This document shows, piece after piece, positions 16,101-23,458 of a stretch of 49,238 nucleotides of DNA. Below the pieces are notes generated by a model. It worked only from the letters and a program-made list of their open reading frames with translations. It was not told where the DNA came from and did not search any database. The stretch spans positions 1-49,238 of IMG/VR virus record IMGVR_UViG_3300050821_002519; one strand, 5' to 3'. The DNA comes from a virus. Position 1 is the first letter of the stretch; each line of letters begins with the position of its first letter. A program made the position numbers and the translations under genes.

Positions 16101-16484
16101 GACGCGGTTGCTGACCCCGAGTTTGCCGCAAATCCCCGCGACATCGTCGCCACCTTCGTAAAGGCGGACAGCCTCAGCCTTGATAGTCCCGGGAGTCTTG
16201 GGGCGTCCGAGATCGCCGCGCTCGCGCAGGGCGCGCGAGACAGCGCTCATGGAAAACCCGAACTCAGCGCCGACTTCAGCAAGGGTTTTCCCGGACCAGT
16301 ATTCGTTGACCATATTGTCAATGTAGCTCGCCATCAATTTTCTGGGCACGTCTATAACCTTGATACAGCAGGAGGTTATTACATAGCCGAGGGCATTGTA
16401 ACGCACAACTGCGAATGCACAGAGCTAGCCGTGCTTCCCGAAGACATGCCCGACGGCGCGGAGAGCGCCGAGACCGACGACTGA
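13197..16484 (+). CDS. Portal-MuF fusion protein interrupted by an intein
   Basis: 1095-residue precursor. Residues 1 to about 440 are an HK97-type portal (IYYPENYRVDRIYGYSRVEM, AGLGHGSATTDKEASEEGG). A Pro-rich linker near 440-450 leads to a helical region and a MuF head-morphogenesis domain (ARTETAKADVQGSRAGW, CCDECQALDGEIV, PLHPN). The MuF HPN-CxC motif is split: Cys708 starts an intein and Asn1071 ends it, with Cys1072 (CECTEL) as the +1 residue. Splicing would yield a 731-residue portal-MuF protein for the head vertex. Because the host motif is essential, inefficient splicing would cost the phage its head. Confidence 0.93.
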   Translation: MADPNGIVARTVAALRYAWTGNMDWFGPLDPLPDQAPPEVKGRAWDYPVGSNLNYVPRKAEPISFHKLKNLANNCGPLKLVMGRQRDLVKALEWSIKPKAKQAKGAAIDPQIAAITAILEYPDREHDWSQWINGFLDQLFVIDALTIYPRKTRGGDLYALELIDGATITPLIDSSGRRPVAPDEAYQQILKGLPAVHYSTDEIIYYPENYRVDRIYGYSRVEMLVDEVETMIARLKSQKGFFERGNIGKGFFEAPPTYNPDQTKALETHWNALMSSDGGRRLADQNQVPWVPSGTKFNETKIDIFEPAFDEWLIRLICFLFDVAPTPFLKQAGLGHGSATTDKEASEEGGIAQLKQLIRRLMNRILAVHFQRPDLEFAWQEDNEPDPKTAADIANTRLRNGSLTINRYLDRMGEDRIEGGDDALIYTATGAVKLADVIDPPPPPPPSVQLVPGQDADAIDDKTPANDDGPPGKLAKEAGGDDQAKFTNLIASYLSKRGAIIAKQIADALGIATPDAAAIANALDGVDWDWSDLADSAETILSGIAVSAGTEAVSKLGLFDKDTLAKVSERATAYAADRAAELVGMKVVDGELVDNPDAAWSISSATRDMLRGTITNAVEAGASNDTLAKDIADSAAFSRERAMTIARTETAKADVQGSRAGWKVSGLVAGRQWLAGDGCCDECQALDGEIVGIDEEFPDGDAPLHPNCLPGDSLVAACGDISGVSQRWYDGDLVVINTAAGHHLSCTPNHPVLTSSGWVAARHLDLGGDVISCRLGDGITIDGGDHENMPARIEDVAEAFRRSEQVAAVPVPVSAEDFHGDGKSSEVAIIWTDRALRHDANATICKHCGKDLLVVRDVEFAAHHSSGAPNLLVDRVRAPGRGGVGSLDLGAATFGAHAFPGEAPGVAHTAPSDAPRCQNARDDAAGDPEVFGDALFSAPGEVRNGNRLLVDGGSGSDSNTSLGKGASYDAVADPEFAANPRDIVATFVKADSLSLDSPGSLGASEIAALAQGARDSAHGKPELSADFSKGFPGPVFVDHIVNVARHQFSGHVYNLDTAGGYYIAEGIVTHNCECTELAVLPEDMPDGAESAETDD
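15318..16409 (+). mobile_element. Intein in the MuF domain
   Basis: 364 codons. Block A is CLPGDSLVAA with the nucleophile Cys1. Block B is SCTPNHPVLTSSGWV, with the TxxH motif at T40-H43. Blocks F and G are GHVYNLDTAGGYYIAEG and IVTHN, ending in the His-Asn pair before Cys+1. Splicing blocks account for roughly 90 N-terminal and 45 C-terminal residues. The 230 residues between them show no LAGLIDADG or HNH motif in this frame, are Gly/Ala/Asp-rich, and coincide with an opposite-strand endonuclease gene. Confidence 0.92.
15321..16334 (-). CDS. Homing endonuclease (HTH repeats plus EDxHD/Vsr-like domain), antisense inside the intein
   Basis: 337 residues from ATG 16334; the frame is open to 16406. 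GTG 16349 with AAGG upstream is an alternative start. Three helix-turn-helix units lie in the N-terminal half (LAEVGAEFGFSMSAVSRAL, VAGICGKLGVSNRVVRSAL, QRIAKDFGVSRSVISRIL). About residues 195-275 form a Vsr-like nuclease: NEKVLAAML, GPYNCDLG, VAVEVFGGHWHWH, LDAGWHILVV. The tail has EYRVVRGAGE, seen in related phage nucleases. This matches the EDxHD homing endonucleases described with split inteins. The stop codon is the complement of intein codon 2, so the frame fills the intein exactly. No convincing promoter was found. Confidence 0.85.
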   Translation of the reverse strand: MASYIDNMVNEYWSGKTLAEVGAEFGFSMSAVSRALRERGDLGRPKTPGTIKAEAVRLYEGGDDVAGICGKLGVSNRVVRSALTKAGVAIRPRTTVDEQAIAIAYLAGGAEQRIAKDFGVSRSVISRILAARGIARRSMSDARRLAWESMSPERRRAQVEAAHAAATGRTHSIDEKVRRARTVMSRKLHVSDNEKVLAAMLADRGIGVVPQCAIGPYNCDLGAFPVAVEVFGGHWHWHGRHLLRTAERFRYILDAGWHILVVAAIDGYPITEATADYVATKIEVASRDPSARREYRVVRGAGEMMASGSIDDDEITIIPALTNARDVATGRYKAVPR

Positions 16485-16501
16485 CCCCCAAGGAGACCCC
16501 G

Positions 16502-17992
16502 ATGTTCATTCCGCTGATGAAGGCCGACGCCGCGCAGCGCCGGGTTTATGGCTCGATCGACGAGACACTCGACCGCGCCGGCGAGATCCTCGATTACGCG
16601 ACCGCCAAGCCGGCCTTCGAAGCATGGTCGAAGCATTTCGTCGACGCGACTGGCGGCAAGTCGCTCGGCAACATTCGCGCACAGCACGACCTGAAAAAGG
16701 CGGCCGGCAAGCTCGTCGAGCTCGACTTCGACGACGATGCCAGGCGCATCAGTTTCTGCGCCGAGATCGTCGACGCGCAGGAATGGGAAAAGGTTGTCGC
16801 GGGCGTTTACACCGGCTTTTCGCCCGGCGGTTCCTACGCCAAGCGCTGGCCCGACGGGATGCACAAGCGCTACACCCCCAAGGTCGGTGAACTTTCGATC
16901 GTCGACATGCCCTGCATTCCGTCCGGCACCTTCACGATGGTGAAGGCGGACGGCGTCGAGGAAGAGATCGAGTTCGTTCTCGCCAAGGCCTACGAGCCGG
17001 GCAACGAAGCGACCAAGGCCCGCTCCGAAGAACTGGCCAAGGCGGCTGGCGGCGATGCACTCGCCAAGAACTTCGTCGTCCAGGCCCGCGCCGACCTCAT
17101 CGCCGAGAACGCGACCGAGGCGCTGGCGAAGATGGCGGAAGCCGTCGAGGCACCGGCAGAGCCGGAAGCGGCACCTGATCCTGCGGCCGCGCTTGCGGAC
17201 TCGCTCGCCAAGGCGGACATAGCGCTGGCCGTGCCAGTCGACCTCGACGCCAGCCCCTTCGCCGACCTCACCAAAGTTGCCTCAGCGCTGAAGTTGCTCT
17301 CTGCTGACCCGCTCACCAAGTCGCTGTGGTCCGCCGATTGGCTCAATCGCCTGCTCTGCGAATTTGCCGCGCTCCAGTCGGAGGTCACGTGGGACGCCAA
17401 ATATGGCGACCCCGGCAATGAGGCGGACATGTCGATCCCCGCCCAGGCCGCCAAGATCGTCAAGGCGATCGGCGATCTGCTCATCACCATGACGCAGGAA
17501 GGTGTCGCCGACATCCTCGCCGGCATCGAGGCGAACGGTGTCGAGATCGTCATCATCGACGGCGACGACATGGCGCTCGCCAACCAGATCGTCGATCTCG
17601 TGAAGGCCGACACCGCCCTCATGGAGAAGGCCGGCGCCCGCAACAGCAAGGCGGACGGCGAGAAGATCCAATCCATGCACGACAACTCGGTCGCGCTTGG
17701 CGCCACGTGCGACACGTCGGCGGAGAAGGCCGTGCATCTCGCCGCCGAGAACGAGCGCCTCGCCAAGGCCGTTGGTGATGCCACGCCGCGCATCGACGCG
17801 CTCGTTGCCCGTGTCGGCACGCTGACCGAGGAACTCACGCTCCTCAAGGCGCAGCCGATGCCGCCCAAGGGCGCGATCCTCGCTATCTCCAAAGAGGCCG
17901 ACAACGACCTCGAGAAGACCGCGATCGTCGAGGACGAGTCTCACCTACCCCTTGTCGAACAGGCCCGCCGCGCCGCGCAGCGCTACGCCTAA
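16502..17992 (+). CDS. XkdF-like prohead protease with C-terminal scaffold region
   Basis: 496 residues; AGGAGA precedes ATG 16502. Residues 1-145 follow the XkdF/S78-type head maturation protease pattern: RRVYGSIDE, GNIRAQHD, VYTGFSPGGSY, ELSIVDMPCIPSGTF. The remaining 350 residues are Ala/Glu-rich with coiled-coil stretches near the end (AENERLAKAVGDATPRIDAL), as expected of a scaffold fused to the protease. It probably shapes the prohead and then cleaves scaffold and capsid. It sits directly before the major capsid gene. Confidence 0.75.
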   Translation: MFIPLMKADAAQRRVYGSIDETLDRAGEILDYATAKPAFEAWSKHFVDATGGKSLGNIRAQHDLKKAAGKLVELDFDDDARRISFCAEIVDAQEWEKVVAGVYTGFSPGGSYAKRWPDGMHKRYTPKVGELSIVDMPCIPSGTFTMVKADGVEEEIEFVLAKAYEPGNEATKARSEELAKAAGGDALAKNFVVQARADLIAENATEALAKMAEAVEAPAEPEAAPDPAAALADSLAKADIALAVPVDLDASPFADLTKVASALKLLSADPLTKSLWSADWLNRLLCEFAALQSEVTWDAKYGDPGNEADMSIPAQAAKIVKAIGDLLITMTQEGVADILAGIEANGVEIVIIDGDDMALANQIVDLVKADTALMEKAGARNSKADGEKIQSMHDNSVALGATCDTSAEKAVHLAAENERLAKAVGDATPRIDALVARVGTLTEELTLLKAQPMPPKGAILAISKEADNDLEKTAIVEDESHLPLVEQARRAAQRYA

Positions 17993-18059
17993 CCCGATCC
18001 CGGTTCGCCGGTAACCGCCTCTCGCCGCTGCTTAGGCAACAGCAACGCTCCCGCTCCAC

Positions 18060-18084
18060 AGCCGCCCACCGAGGCGGCTTTTTT
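18060..18084 (+). terminator. Terminator between protease and capsid genes
   Basis: AGCCGCC (18060-18066) pairs with GGCGGCT (18073-18079) around CACCGA, followed by a T-run to 18084. It lies just before the major capsid SD, so it probably acts as an attenuator or transcript end stabiliser that sets capsid dosage. Confidence 0.85.
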
Positions 18085-18098
18085 ATTGGAGAGACACC

Positions 18099-19730
18099 AT
18101 GAACATGATCGTTTCGAGCGCCGCGTTCGAACTCGCCAAGCTGGCGAACGGCGGCGACGACTATGCCTCGTTCGGCAAGGCCCTCAACGGCCAGCCCATG
18201 ATCGCGATGTCGCCCGAAAAGGCGCAAATCACCATCGATCTCGCCAAGGCGGCAATCAAGCAGCCCGACGCCGACCTCGCCAAGAGCATGGACGCGCTCA
18301 ACAAGAGCGTTACCATTGCTACTGGCGCGAGCTATTACGATCTGCGCGCGCCGTCGCTGCTCTTCTCCCCGACCATCACGCCGCTGCGCAACAGCCTCAA
18401 GCGCACCAAGCGCCCGCACCCCGGCGCTATGGCGCACTGGAAGTCGATCAACGGCCTCACCAATTCACCGAACCTGATGGGCTGGGTTCCGGAAGGGCGC
18501 CGCGCCGCGTCGATCACCTACACGATGGCGGATTCGAGCCAGGCCTATGCGACGTTCGGCACCGAGGACGATCTGACCGACGAGGCGAAGTTCGCCGCCG
18601 ATGGCTTCGAGGACGAAGAGGCCTTGGTCCAGATGCGCTCGCTCTACAAGACGATGCAGATCGAGGAGTGCGGCCTGCTGCACGGCAACAACTCGGTCGC
18701 GCTCGGCACGCCGACCACGCCGACCGTTTCCTCGACCGGCACGAACTCAACCCTCCCCACCGCTACCTATTCGGTGATCGTCGTCGCGCTCTCGGCGCTC
18801 GGCTATTTGCAGTCGAACCTCACCAATGGCGTGCCGCAGGCTGTCTCGGTCACGTCGAACGACGGCCAGGGCGCCTACACGGTCAACGGCGGCGGCTCGA
18901 TGAAGTCGGCAGCCGCTTCGCAGGCGGTGACGCTCGGCGCCCCGCTGATCTGCACCGTGCCGGTCGTCAACGGCGCGATGGCCTATGCCTGGTATGTCGG
19001 CGTCTCCGGCAGCGAGAAGCTCGAAGCGATCACCACGATCAACTCGGTGTCGTTCTCGGCGCCGCTCGCGGGCACCCACCAGGCCGCTACCGCCATCACC
19101 GCCGACTGCTCGACCAATTCCACCGCGTTCGACGGCCTGGTCACCCAAGCCTATAAGAACAACACCGTCTCCTACATCAAGACGATGGCGAACGGGACCG
19201 CCGGTGCCGGCACGCAGTTGACCGCGGTTGGCAACGGCGAGGTGCAGGAAATCCGCGATATGCTTCGCGCGATGTGGGACCAGAATCGGGTCAGCATCAC
19301 CAAACTCTATGTCGCGGCGCAGGAACTGACCTCACTCACCAGGCTGGTGCTCACCTCCGGCTCGTCGCCGCTGCTGCGCATCAACTCGAGCACGGGCGAC
19401 ACCCCTTCGTCGGTCAAGGTCACCGCTGGCTCGGTCGTCGGCTGGTACTTCAACCCGTACACGGCGGATGGCGGTCGGTTCATCCCGATCATCATCCACC
19501 CGAACATGGTCCCGGGCACGATCTTCGGTTACGCCGAGACGCTGCCCGCGAGCTACATGTCGAACGAGTGTCCGACGGTGGCCGAGGTGCTGATCCGTCA
19601 GGATTACTACGTCGAGAAGTGGGTGCGGACCTCGCGCGCGCAGAAGTACGGCACCTATGCGCAGGAAGCGGTCGCTTGCTATGCGCCGTTCTGCCTCGCG
19701 ATCATCACCAACATCGCCCCCACCTTCTAA
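18099..19730 (+). CDS. Major capsid protein
   Basis: 543 residues; GGAGAG precedes ATG 18099. Context (after protease, before connectors), size and the isolated high-expression layout with terminators on both sides identify it. The central part (about residues 205-340) is Thr/Ser/Gly-rich and beta-like (YSVIVVALSALGYLQ, AYAWYVGVSGSEKLEAI), consistent with an Ig-like or I-domain insertion in an HK97 fold. The C-terminal region (EVQEIRDMLRAMWDQNRVS) is helical. The HK97 fold is inferred. Confidence 0.82.
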   Translation: MNMIVSSAAFELAKLANGGDDYASFGKALNGQPMIAMSPEKAQITIDLAKAAIKQPDADLAKSMDALNKSVTIATGASYYDLRAPSLLFSPTITPLRNSLKRTKRPHPGAMAHWKSINGLTNSPNLMGWVPEGRRAASITYTMADSSQAYATFGTEDDLTDEAKFAADGFEDEEALVQMRSLYKTMQIEECGLLHGNNSVALGTPTTPTVSSTGTNSTLPTATYSVIVVALSALGYLQSNLTNGVPQAVSVTSNDGQGAYTVNGGGSMKSAAASQAVTLGAPLICTVPVVNGAMAYAWYVGVSGSEKLEAITTINSVSFSAPLAGTHQAATAITADCSTNSTAFDGLVTQAYKNNTVSYIKTMANGTAGAGTQLTAVGNGEVQEIRDMLRAMWDQNRVSITKLYVAAQELTSLTRLVLTSGSSPLLRINSSTGDTPSSVKVTAGSVVGWYFNPYTADGGRFIPIIIHPNMVPGTIFGYAETLPASYMSNECPTVAEVLIRQDYYVEKWVRTSRAQKYGTYAQEAVACYAPFCLAIITNIAPTF

Positions 19731-19770
19731 CTTCTCCCCGGGCCGCTTGTCGTCACGCAGCGGCCCCACT

Positions 19771-19802
19771 CCCTCGCCGGGTTCGCTCGGCGGGGGCTTT
19801 TT
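19771..19802 (+). terminator. Terminator after the major capsid gene
   Basis: CCCTCGCCG (19771-19779) pairs with CGGCGGGGG (19788-19796), with one T-G wobble, followed by CTTTTT. Closely follows the capsid stop. Confidence 0.85.
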
Positions 19803-19825
19803 CCATTTCCGACGGAGACGTCACC

Positions 19826-20182
19826 ATGATCGACGAAGCAGACGCCGTTGGCGCACCGACCTTCCCGACCGAGGCTGCTGACGATGCGCAGGCCGACCAG
19901 ATCGAGCAGCAGGCCGAATCCGACGATGAGGACGCAGGGGAAGAGCCCGGTTCGCCGACCTTTCCGGCGGTTCCTGGCGACGTCGCCGACGCTGGCGCCG
20001 ATGCGTTAGAATCCGAAGCCGCCGAGCCGGAAGCGCTCCCGACGTTCATCCTCATGCGGCACCCGGATGGCGGCGTCACCGACAGCGCGACGATCGACAA
20101 AGCGTCGGGCCACTACGCCGTCCCGCTTGCCGACATCGAGACCATGCTCTCGCACGGCTTCGTACCCGCGACCGATGACTAA
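19826..20182 (+). CDS. Acidic head-associated protein
   Basis: 118 residues from ATG 19826 (GGAGACG upstream). The first 70 residues are very acidic and low-complexity (Asp, Glu, Ala). The last 45 form a small domain (FILMRHPDGGVTDSATIDKA, ADIETMLSHGF). The same kind of small domain recurs in the gene at 20580, suggesting related head-decoration or connector roles. Function unproven. Confidence 0.65.
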   Translation: MIDEADAVGAPTFPTEAADDAQADQIEQQAESDDEDAGEEPGSPTFPAVPGDVADAGADALESEAAEPEALPTFILMRHPDGGVTDSATIDKASGHYAVPLADIETMLSHGFVPATDD

Positions 20183-20522
20183 TTTCCTCCACCGGCTCGG
20201 CGACGGCCTCAACCTTCTCCGCGCCCGCCTCCGTCTCGCTTGGGGTGACCTGACCGGGCGGAATTTGCTCACCACTCTCGAAAGGACCGAACTGATGTCG
20301 ATTTACGCAGAACTCGGCGCGATCACCGCGCGCCTGACCGCCGCTGAAGCCAAGCTGGCACTCGCTACCCAGGCGTCGGCCGATGCCAAGGCCGCAACGG
20401 ATGCCGTCAACGCGCTGGCCCCCCGCGTCGCCACGCTGGAAGGCAATGTCGGCACGCCGAGCGATGAAACCGGCTCGCAGGACCAGTCGCAGTCCGACCA
20501 GTCGGGCACCTCTGCTCAGTAA
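20175..20522 (+). CDS. Small coiled-coil protein
   Basis: 115 residues from ATG 20175, overlapping the previous gene. An alternative start at ATG 20295 has GAAAGGA upstream and gives a 75-residue form. The core (LGAITARLTAAEAKLALATQ) is a coiled coil; the C-terminus is Gln/Ser-rich. Function unknown. Confidence 0.55.
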   Translation: MTNFLHRLGDGLNLLRARLRLAWGDLTGRNLLTTLERTELMSIYAELGAITARLTAAEAKLALATQASADAKAATDAVNALAPRVATLEGNVGTPSDETGSQDQSQSDQSGTSAQ

Positions 20523-20533
20523 TCGTCGCGCCA

Positions 20534-20559
20534 GCCCGTCTGCCTTGCGGTGGACGGGC
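20534..20559 (+). terminator. Weak terminator-like hairpin
   Basis: GCCCGTC (20534-20540) pairs with GACGGGC (20553-20559). Only a short GGCTTT follows, so termination would be partial. It precedes the SD of the next gene. Confidence 0.45.
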
Positions 20560-20579
20560 GGCTTTCGGAGGAACTCGCC

Positions 20580-20795
20580 ATGCGCTTCACAGCCCCGGCC
20601 CACACCACTGGTGTCGATCTCTCGATCGGCCACATCTGCGTCACCGACGGCGTAATCGAAGTCCCGGACGATGTTCCCGCTACCGACTTGAGCGGTCTCG
20701 CAGCCAATGGCTTCACCCCTGCGGAAGCATCGCCCAAGACCGCCAAGCCGGCGGTCGCGGTGCCTGATCAATCGCCGGGTGCCGAGACCGCATAA
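20580..20795 (+). CDS. Small head protein
   Basis: 71 residues; GGAGGAA precedes ATG 20580. A beta-rich domain (GVDLSIGHICVTDGVIEVPD) then DLSGLAANGFTPAE, echoing the end of the acidic protein at 19826. A disordered tail follows. The stop overlaps the next start (TAATG). Function unknown. Confidence 0.6.
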   Translation: MRFTAPAHTTGVDLSIGHICVTDGVIEVPDDVPATDLSGLAANGFTPAEASPKTAKPAVAVPDQSPGAETA

Positions 20796-21346
20796 TGACG
20801 GAACTGACCACGCTCGATGCCGTCAAGGCGTATATGGGCGTGACCAGCACCGCCGATGACGCTCTGCTCGGCAGCCTGATCACGGCTGTCTCGCAATATG
20901 TGCGGACCTATACGAACCGCGATTTCACCGTCACCGATTACACGCAATTGTTCGACGGTCAGAACAACACCCGCCAGATGTTGCCGCAATATCCGGTGCA
21001 GTCGGTGGCCTCGGTCCAGATCGGCACGCAGGCGGTGGCCGCTAGCCCAGGTCTTGGCCAATCCGGCTTCCGCTTCGACACCAATTCCATCGTCCTGGCG
21101 GGGTATCGGTTCTGCCACGGTGAGGCGAACGTGCAGATCACGTGGACCGCCGGCTATCCGGTCATCCCCGCCGACCTCGCGCAAGCTGTCAACGAACTGG
21201 TCGGCCTGCGCTACAAGCTGCGCGGCGACAACATGGGCTGGGTCTCGAAGACGCTGGCCGGCGAAGTCGTGACGCTGGTCCAGAAGGACATGCCGGACTC
21301 GGTCCGCACGATCCTCAACAATTACCGCGCCGTGGTGCCGCTGTGA
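20795..21346 (+). CDS. Head-tail connector (gp6-like)
   Basis: 183 residues. The N-terminus (LTTLDAVKAYMGVTSTADD, LLGSLITAVSQYV) matches the Phage_connect_1/gp6 pattern of a helical adaptor that binds the portal ring. It ends in a helix after a beta segment (ITWTAGYPVIPADLAQAV). Coupled to the next gene by GTGA. Confidence 0.8.
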   Translation: MTELTTLDAVKAYMGVTSTADDALLGSLITAVSQYVRTYTNRDFTVTDYTQLFDGQNNTRQMLPQYPVQSVASVQIGTQAVAASPGLGQSGFRFDTNSIVLAGYRFCHGEANVQITWTAGYPVIPADLAQAVNELVGLRYKLRGDNMGWVSKTLAGEVVTLVQKDMPDSVRTILNNYRAVVPL

Positions 21347-21807
21347 TCCGCGCCTATGTCGCCAACGCGAGCGAGGTGGGCGTCAAGCTCGATGCGCTGA
21401 ACGATCGCACCCGCAAGGAATTGTCGGTCGGCATCGGACGCCTCGCGCTGCGCTTGAGCAACATGGTCAAGCAGGACAAGCTTTCCGGCCAAGTTCTGGG
21501 CAAGCGGACCGGGCGACTACGCAACTCGATTCACGACGCCGTCGCCGAGGAGGGCGACAAGGTCGTTGGCATCGTCTCTACCAACGTCATCTACGGCATC
21601 GGCTGGGAACTCGGCTGGCCAGATGGCGGCCCGGGCAAGCCTTCGCTGAAGGACGCCAAGAGCAAGTTCAGCCTCGCTGGCTCCGACACCTTCAAGAACG
21701 GCACGCCGAAGAAGCGGTCGTTCCTCGGGACCGCGCTGAAGGATCTCGAATCGTCGGGGTTGATCCGCTCCGAACTCGACGCCGCTGTTGCGAGGGCCGT
21801 CGCGTGA
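21343..21807 (+). CDS. HK97 gp10-like neck/tail protein
   Basis: 154 residues from GTG 21343. It has the gp10 signature TGRLRNSIHDAV, followed by IVSTNVIYGIGWELG and a basic loop with KKRSFLGTAL. Such proteins act at head-tail joining. Both junctions are GTGA overlaps. Confidence 0.8.
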   Translation: MIRAYVANASEVGVKLDALNDRTRKELSVGIGRLALRLSNMVKQDKLSGQVLGKRTGRLRNSIHDAVAEEGDKVVGIVSTNVIYGIGWELGWPDGGPGKPSLKDAKSKFSLAGSDTFKNGTPKKRSFLGTALKDLESSGLIRSELDAAVARAVA

Positions 21808-22232
21808 GCATTGCGCGTGAGCCGATCTTCGGCGGCCTCTTCGCGCTAGTATCAGCCGTGCCAGGTCTCGTCACCACGAGCCGGACACTGAAGCACTGGA
21901 ATGATGTCGGCTCATCCGAACGCCCCGCGCTGTTTCAGGCGCAAGGCCGGCAGGCGATCGAGCAGACGCAGGCGAACGGGCTGCCGTCGAAATGGAAGCT
22001 TGGCGCCAAGCTCTACCTCTATTGCTCGACCGACGGGCCGCTGTCGCCGGGCGAGGTCATGAATCCGATCATGGACGGCCTCACGTCGCTCTTTGAGCCG
22101 AACGGAATCGGCTATCCGCAAACGCTCGGCGGCCTCGTCCAGTGGGCGCGCATCACCGACGTCGACACCTCGGAAGGCACTTTGGGCGACATTGAAGTGG
22201 CGATCCTGACCGTCTCGATTCTCGCCGTCTGA
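21804..22232 (+). CDS. Tail terminator-like minor tail protein
   Basis: 142 residues from GTG 21804. Position between the gp10-like gene and the major tail gene, size, and the pattern IFGGLFALVSAVPGL, KLYLYCSTDGP, AILTVSIL fit a tail terminator (gpU-like) that caps the tail tube. Identification is largely from context. Confidence 0.65.
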   Translation: MSIAREPIFGGLFALVSAVPGLVTTSRTLKHWNDVGSSERPALFQAQGRQAIEQTQANGLPSKWKLGAKLYLYCSTDGPLSPGEVMNPIMDGLTSLFEPNGIGYPQTLGGLVQWARITDVDTSEGTLGDIEVAILTVSILAV

Positions 22233-22277
22233 TTTACCGGCGCCTCGCGCGCCACCCCTTCAACCCAACCTCCCACA

Positions 22278-22298
22278 GCCCGCTTTGCCGGGCCTTTT
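22278..22298 (+). terminator. Terminator before the major tail gene
   Basis: GCCCG (22278-22282) pairs with CGGGC (22289-22293) around CTTTGC, followed by CTTTT. Short stem, so likely partial; it may separate connector from tail-tube transcription. Confidence 0.6.
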
Positions 22299-22316
22299 CC
22301 GCATGGAGAATGACCA

Positions 22317-23078
22317 ATGGCACAGTATAATTTCGGAAGCGGGGCCGTTTGGTCGACGCCGTTGACCGATGCGTTCGGCGCGGTGATCGCCAACCCAACC
22401 CCGCTGCTGATCGGCGTCTTGCAGGATGCCTCGATCGACATCTCGTCCGACACCAAGATGCTCTACGGCCAGAACCAATATCCGGTCGCCGTGGGTCGCG
22501 GCAAAGGCAAGGTCTCGGGCAAGATGAAGTTCGGCCAGATCAACGGCGCGATCTTCAACTCGGTATTCTTCGGCCAGACGATGACGTCGAGCCTTATCGC
22601 CTCAGTCGCCGACGTCACTGGTGCCGTCATCCCGGCAACCCCATTCACGATTACGCCGACCGTGCCTGGTGCCGGCACATGGCAGCGCGACCTCGGTGTC
22701 CGTGATGCCAATGGCAACCCGATGACCCTCGTCGCCTCTGGCCCCACCACGGGCCAGTACACCGTCACCGCCGGCGCCTATCTGTTCGCGGCCGCCGACA
22801 CGGGCAAACTGGTCTTCATTTCGTATAAATATACCGGGACCTCGACCACGGCGAAAACCTCGCTGGTCAAGAATATCGCGATGGGTTCGGCGCCGACGTT
22901 CAAGTGCGATTTCTTCAACCAACTGGGCGGCAACGGCCTCGACCTGACGCTCTATTCCTGCGTCGCCAACAAGCTGTCGTTCGCTACCAAGCAGGACGAC
23001 TTCCTGATCCCGGAGATCGATTTCGACGCCTTCGCTGATGCGGCGGGCAACGTCGTGGGCTGGGGCACGGCGCAGTAA
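22317..23078 (+). CDS. Major tail (tube) protein
   Basis: 253 residues; GGAGAATGACC precedes ATG 22317. A beta-rich protein (ASIDISSDTKMLYGQNQYPV, GKGKVSGKMKFGQINGAIF) located before the overlapping tail chaperone genes and tape measure. This is the standard place and size for the tube subunit. Confidence 0.85.
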   Translation: MAQYNFGSGAVWSTPLTDAFGAVIANPTPLLIGVLQDASIDISSDTKMLYGQNQYPVAVGRGKGKVSGKMKFGQINGAIFNSVFFGQTMTSSLIASVADVTGAVIPATPFTITPTVPGAGTWQRDLGVRDANGNPMTLVASGPTTGQYTVTAGAYLFAAADTGKLVFISYKYTGTSTTAKTSLVKNIAMGSAPTFKCDFFNQLGGNGLDLTLYSCVANKLSFATKQDDFLIPEIDFDAFADAAGNVVGWGTAQ

Positions 23079-23458
23079 TGGCGAAAGTCACCATCCTGGG
23101 GCGCGAGATCGAGGTCGCGCCCTACATGATCGAGGACATGGAGCTTGCCGCTCCGTTCATCGACACGATCAACGAAACGTCGGGCGCGATGACCGGCATG
23201 ACGGGACTGACCAAGGTTGCCGGCGACCTGTGCGCCGTGCTCTCGATCGGGCTGCTTAAGGTCGATCCCACCCTGACGCCCGACTTCCTCAAGTCCCACC
23301 TCGGCCTCGGCGATCTCGTCGTCATGCGCGACGGCTTCACCGCGGTCATGAAAGTGTCGGGAATGCAACAGTCGGGGGAAGCGACGGCTCCCGTCTCCGC
23401 GCTCCAGGAAGCAGCGGGAGCCTCCGAGACGCCCTCCGGGAAATCGTCCACGACCTGA
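23078..23458 (+). CDS. Tail assembly chaperone, short form (gpG-like)
   Basis: 126 residues, start overlapping the tube protein stop. The body (VTILGREIEVAPYMIEDMEL, PDFLKSHLGLGDLVVM) is the conserved N-terminal part of chaperones that coat the tape measure protein. The C-terminal 25 residues are low-complexity. A second open frame in -1 begins within it and continues to the tape measure, as in lambda G/GT. Confidence 0.8.
   Translation: MAKVTILGREIEVAPYMIEDMELAAPFIDTINETSGAMTGMTGLTKVAGDLCAVLSIGLLKVDPTLTPDFLKSHLGLGDLVVMRDGFTAVMKVSGMQQSGEATAPVSALQEAAGASETPSGKSSTT

Noticed and set aside
18086-19156. 356-codon rightward frame over the capsid gene
   Set aside because: Out-of-frame shadow of the major capsid gene with an Arg/His-rich translation.
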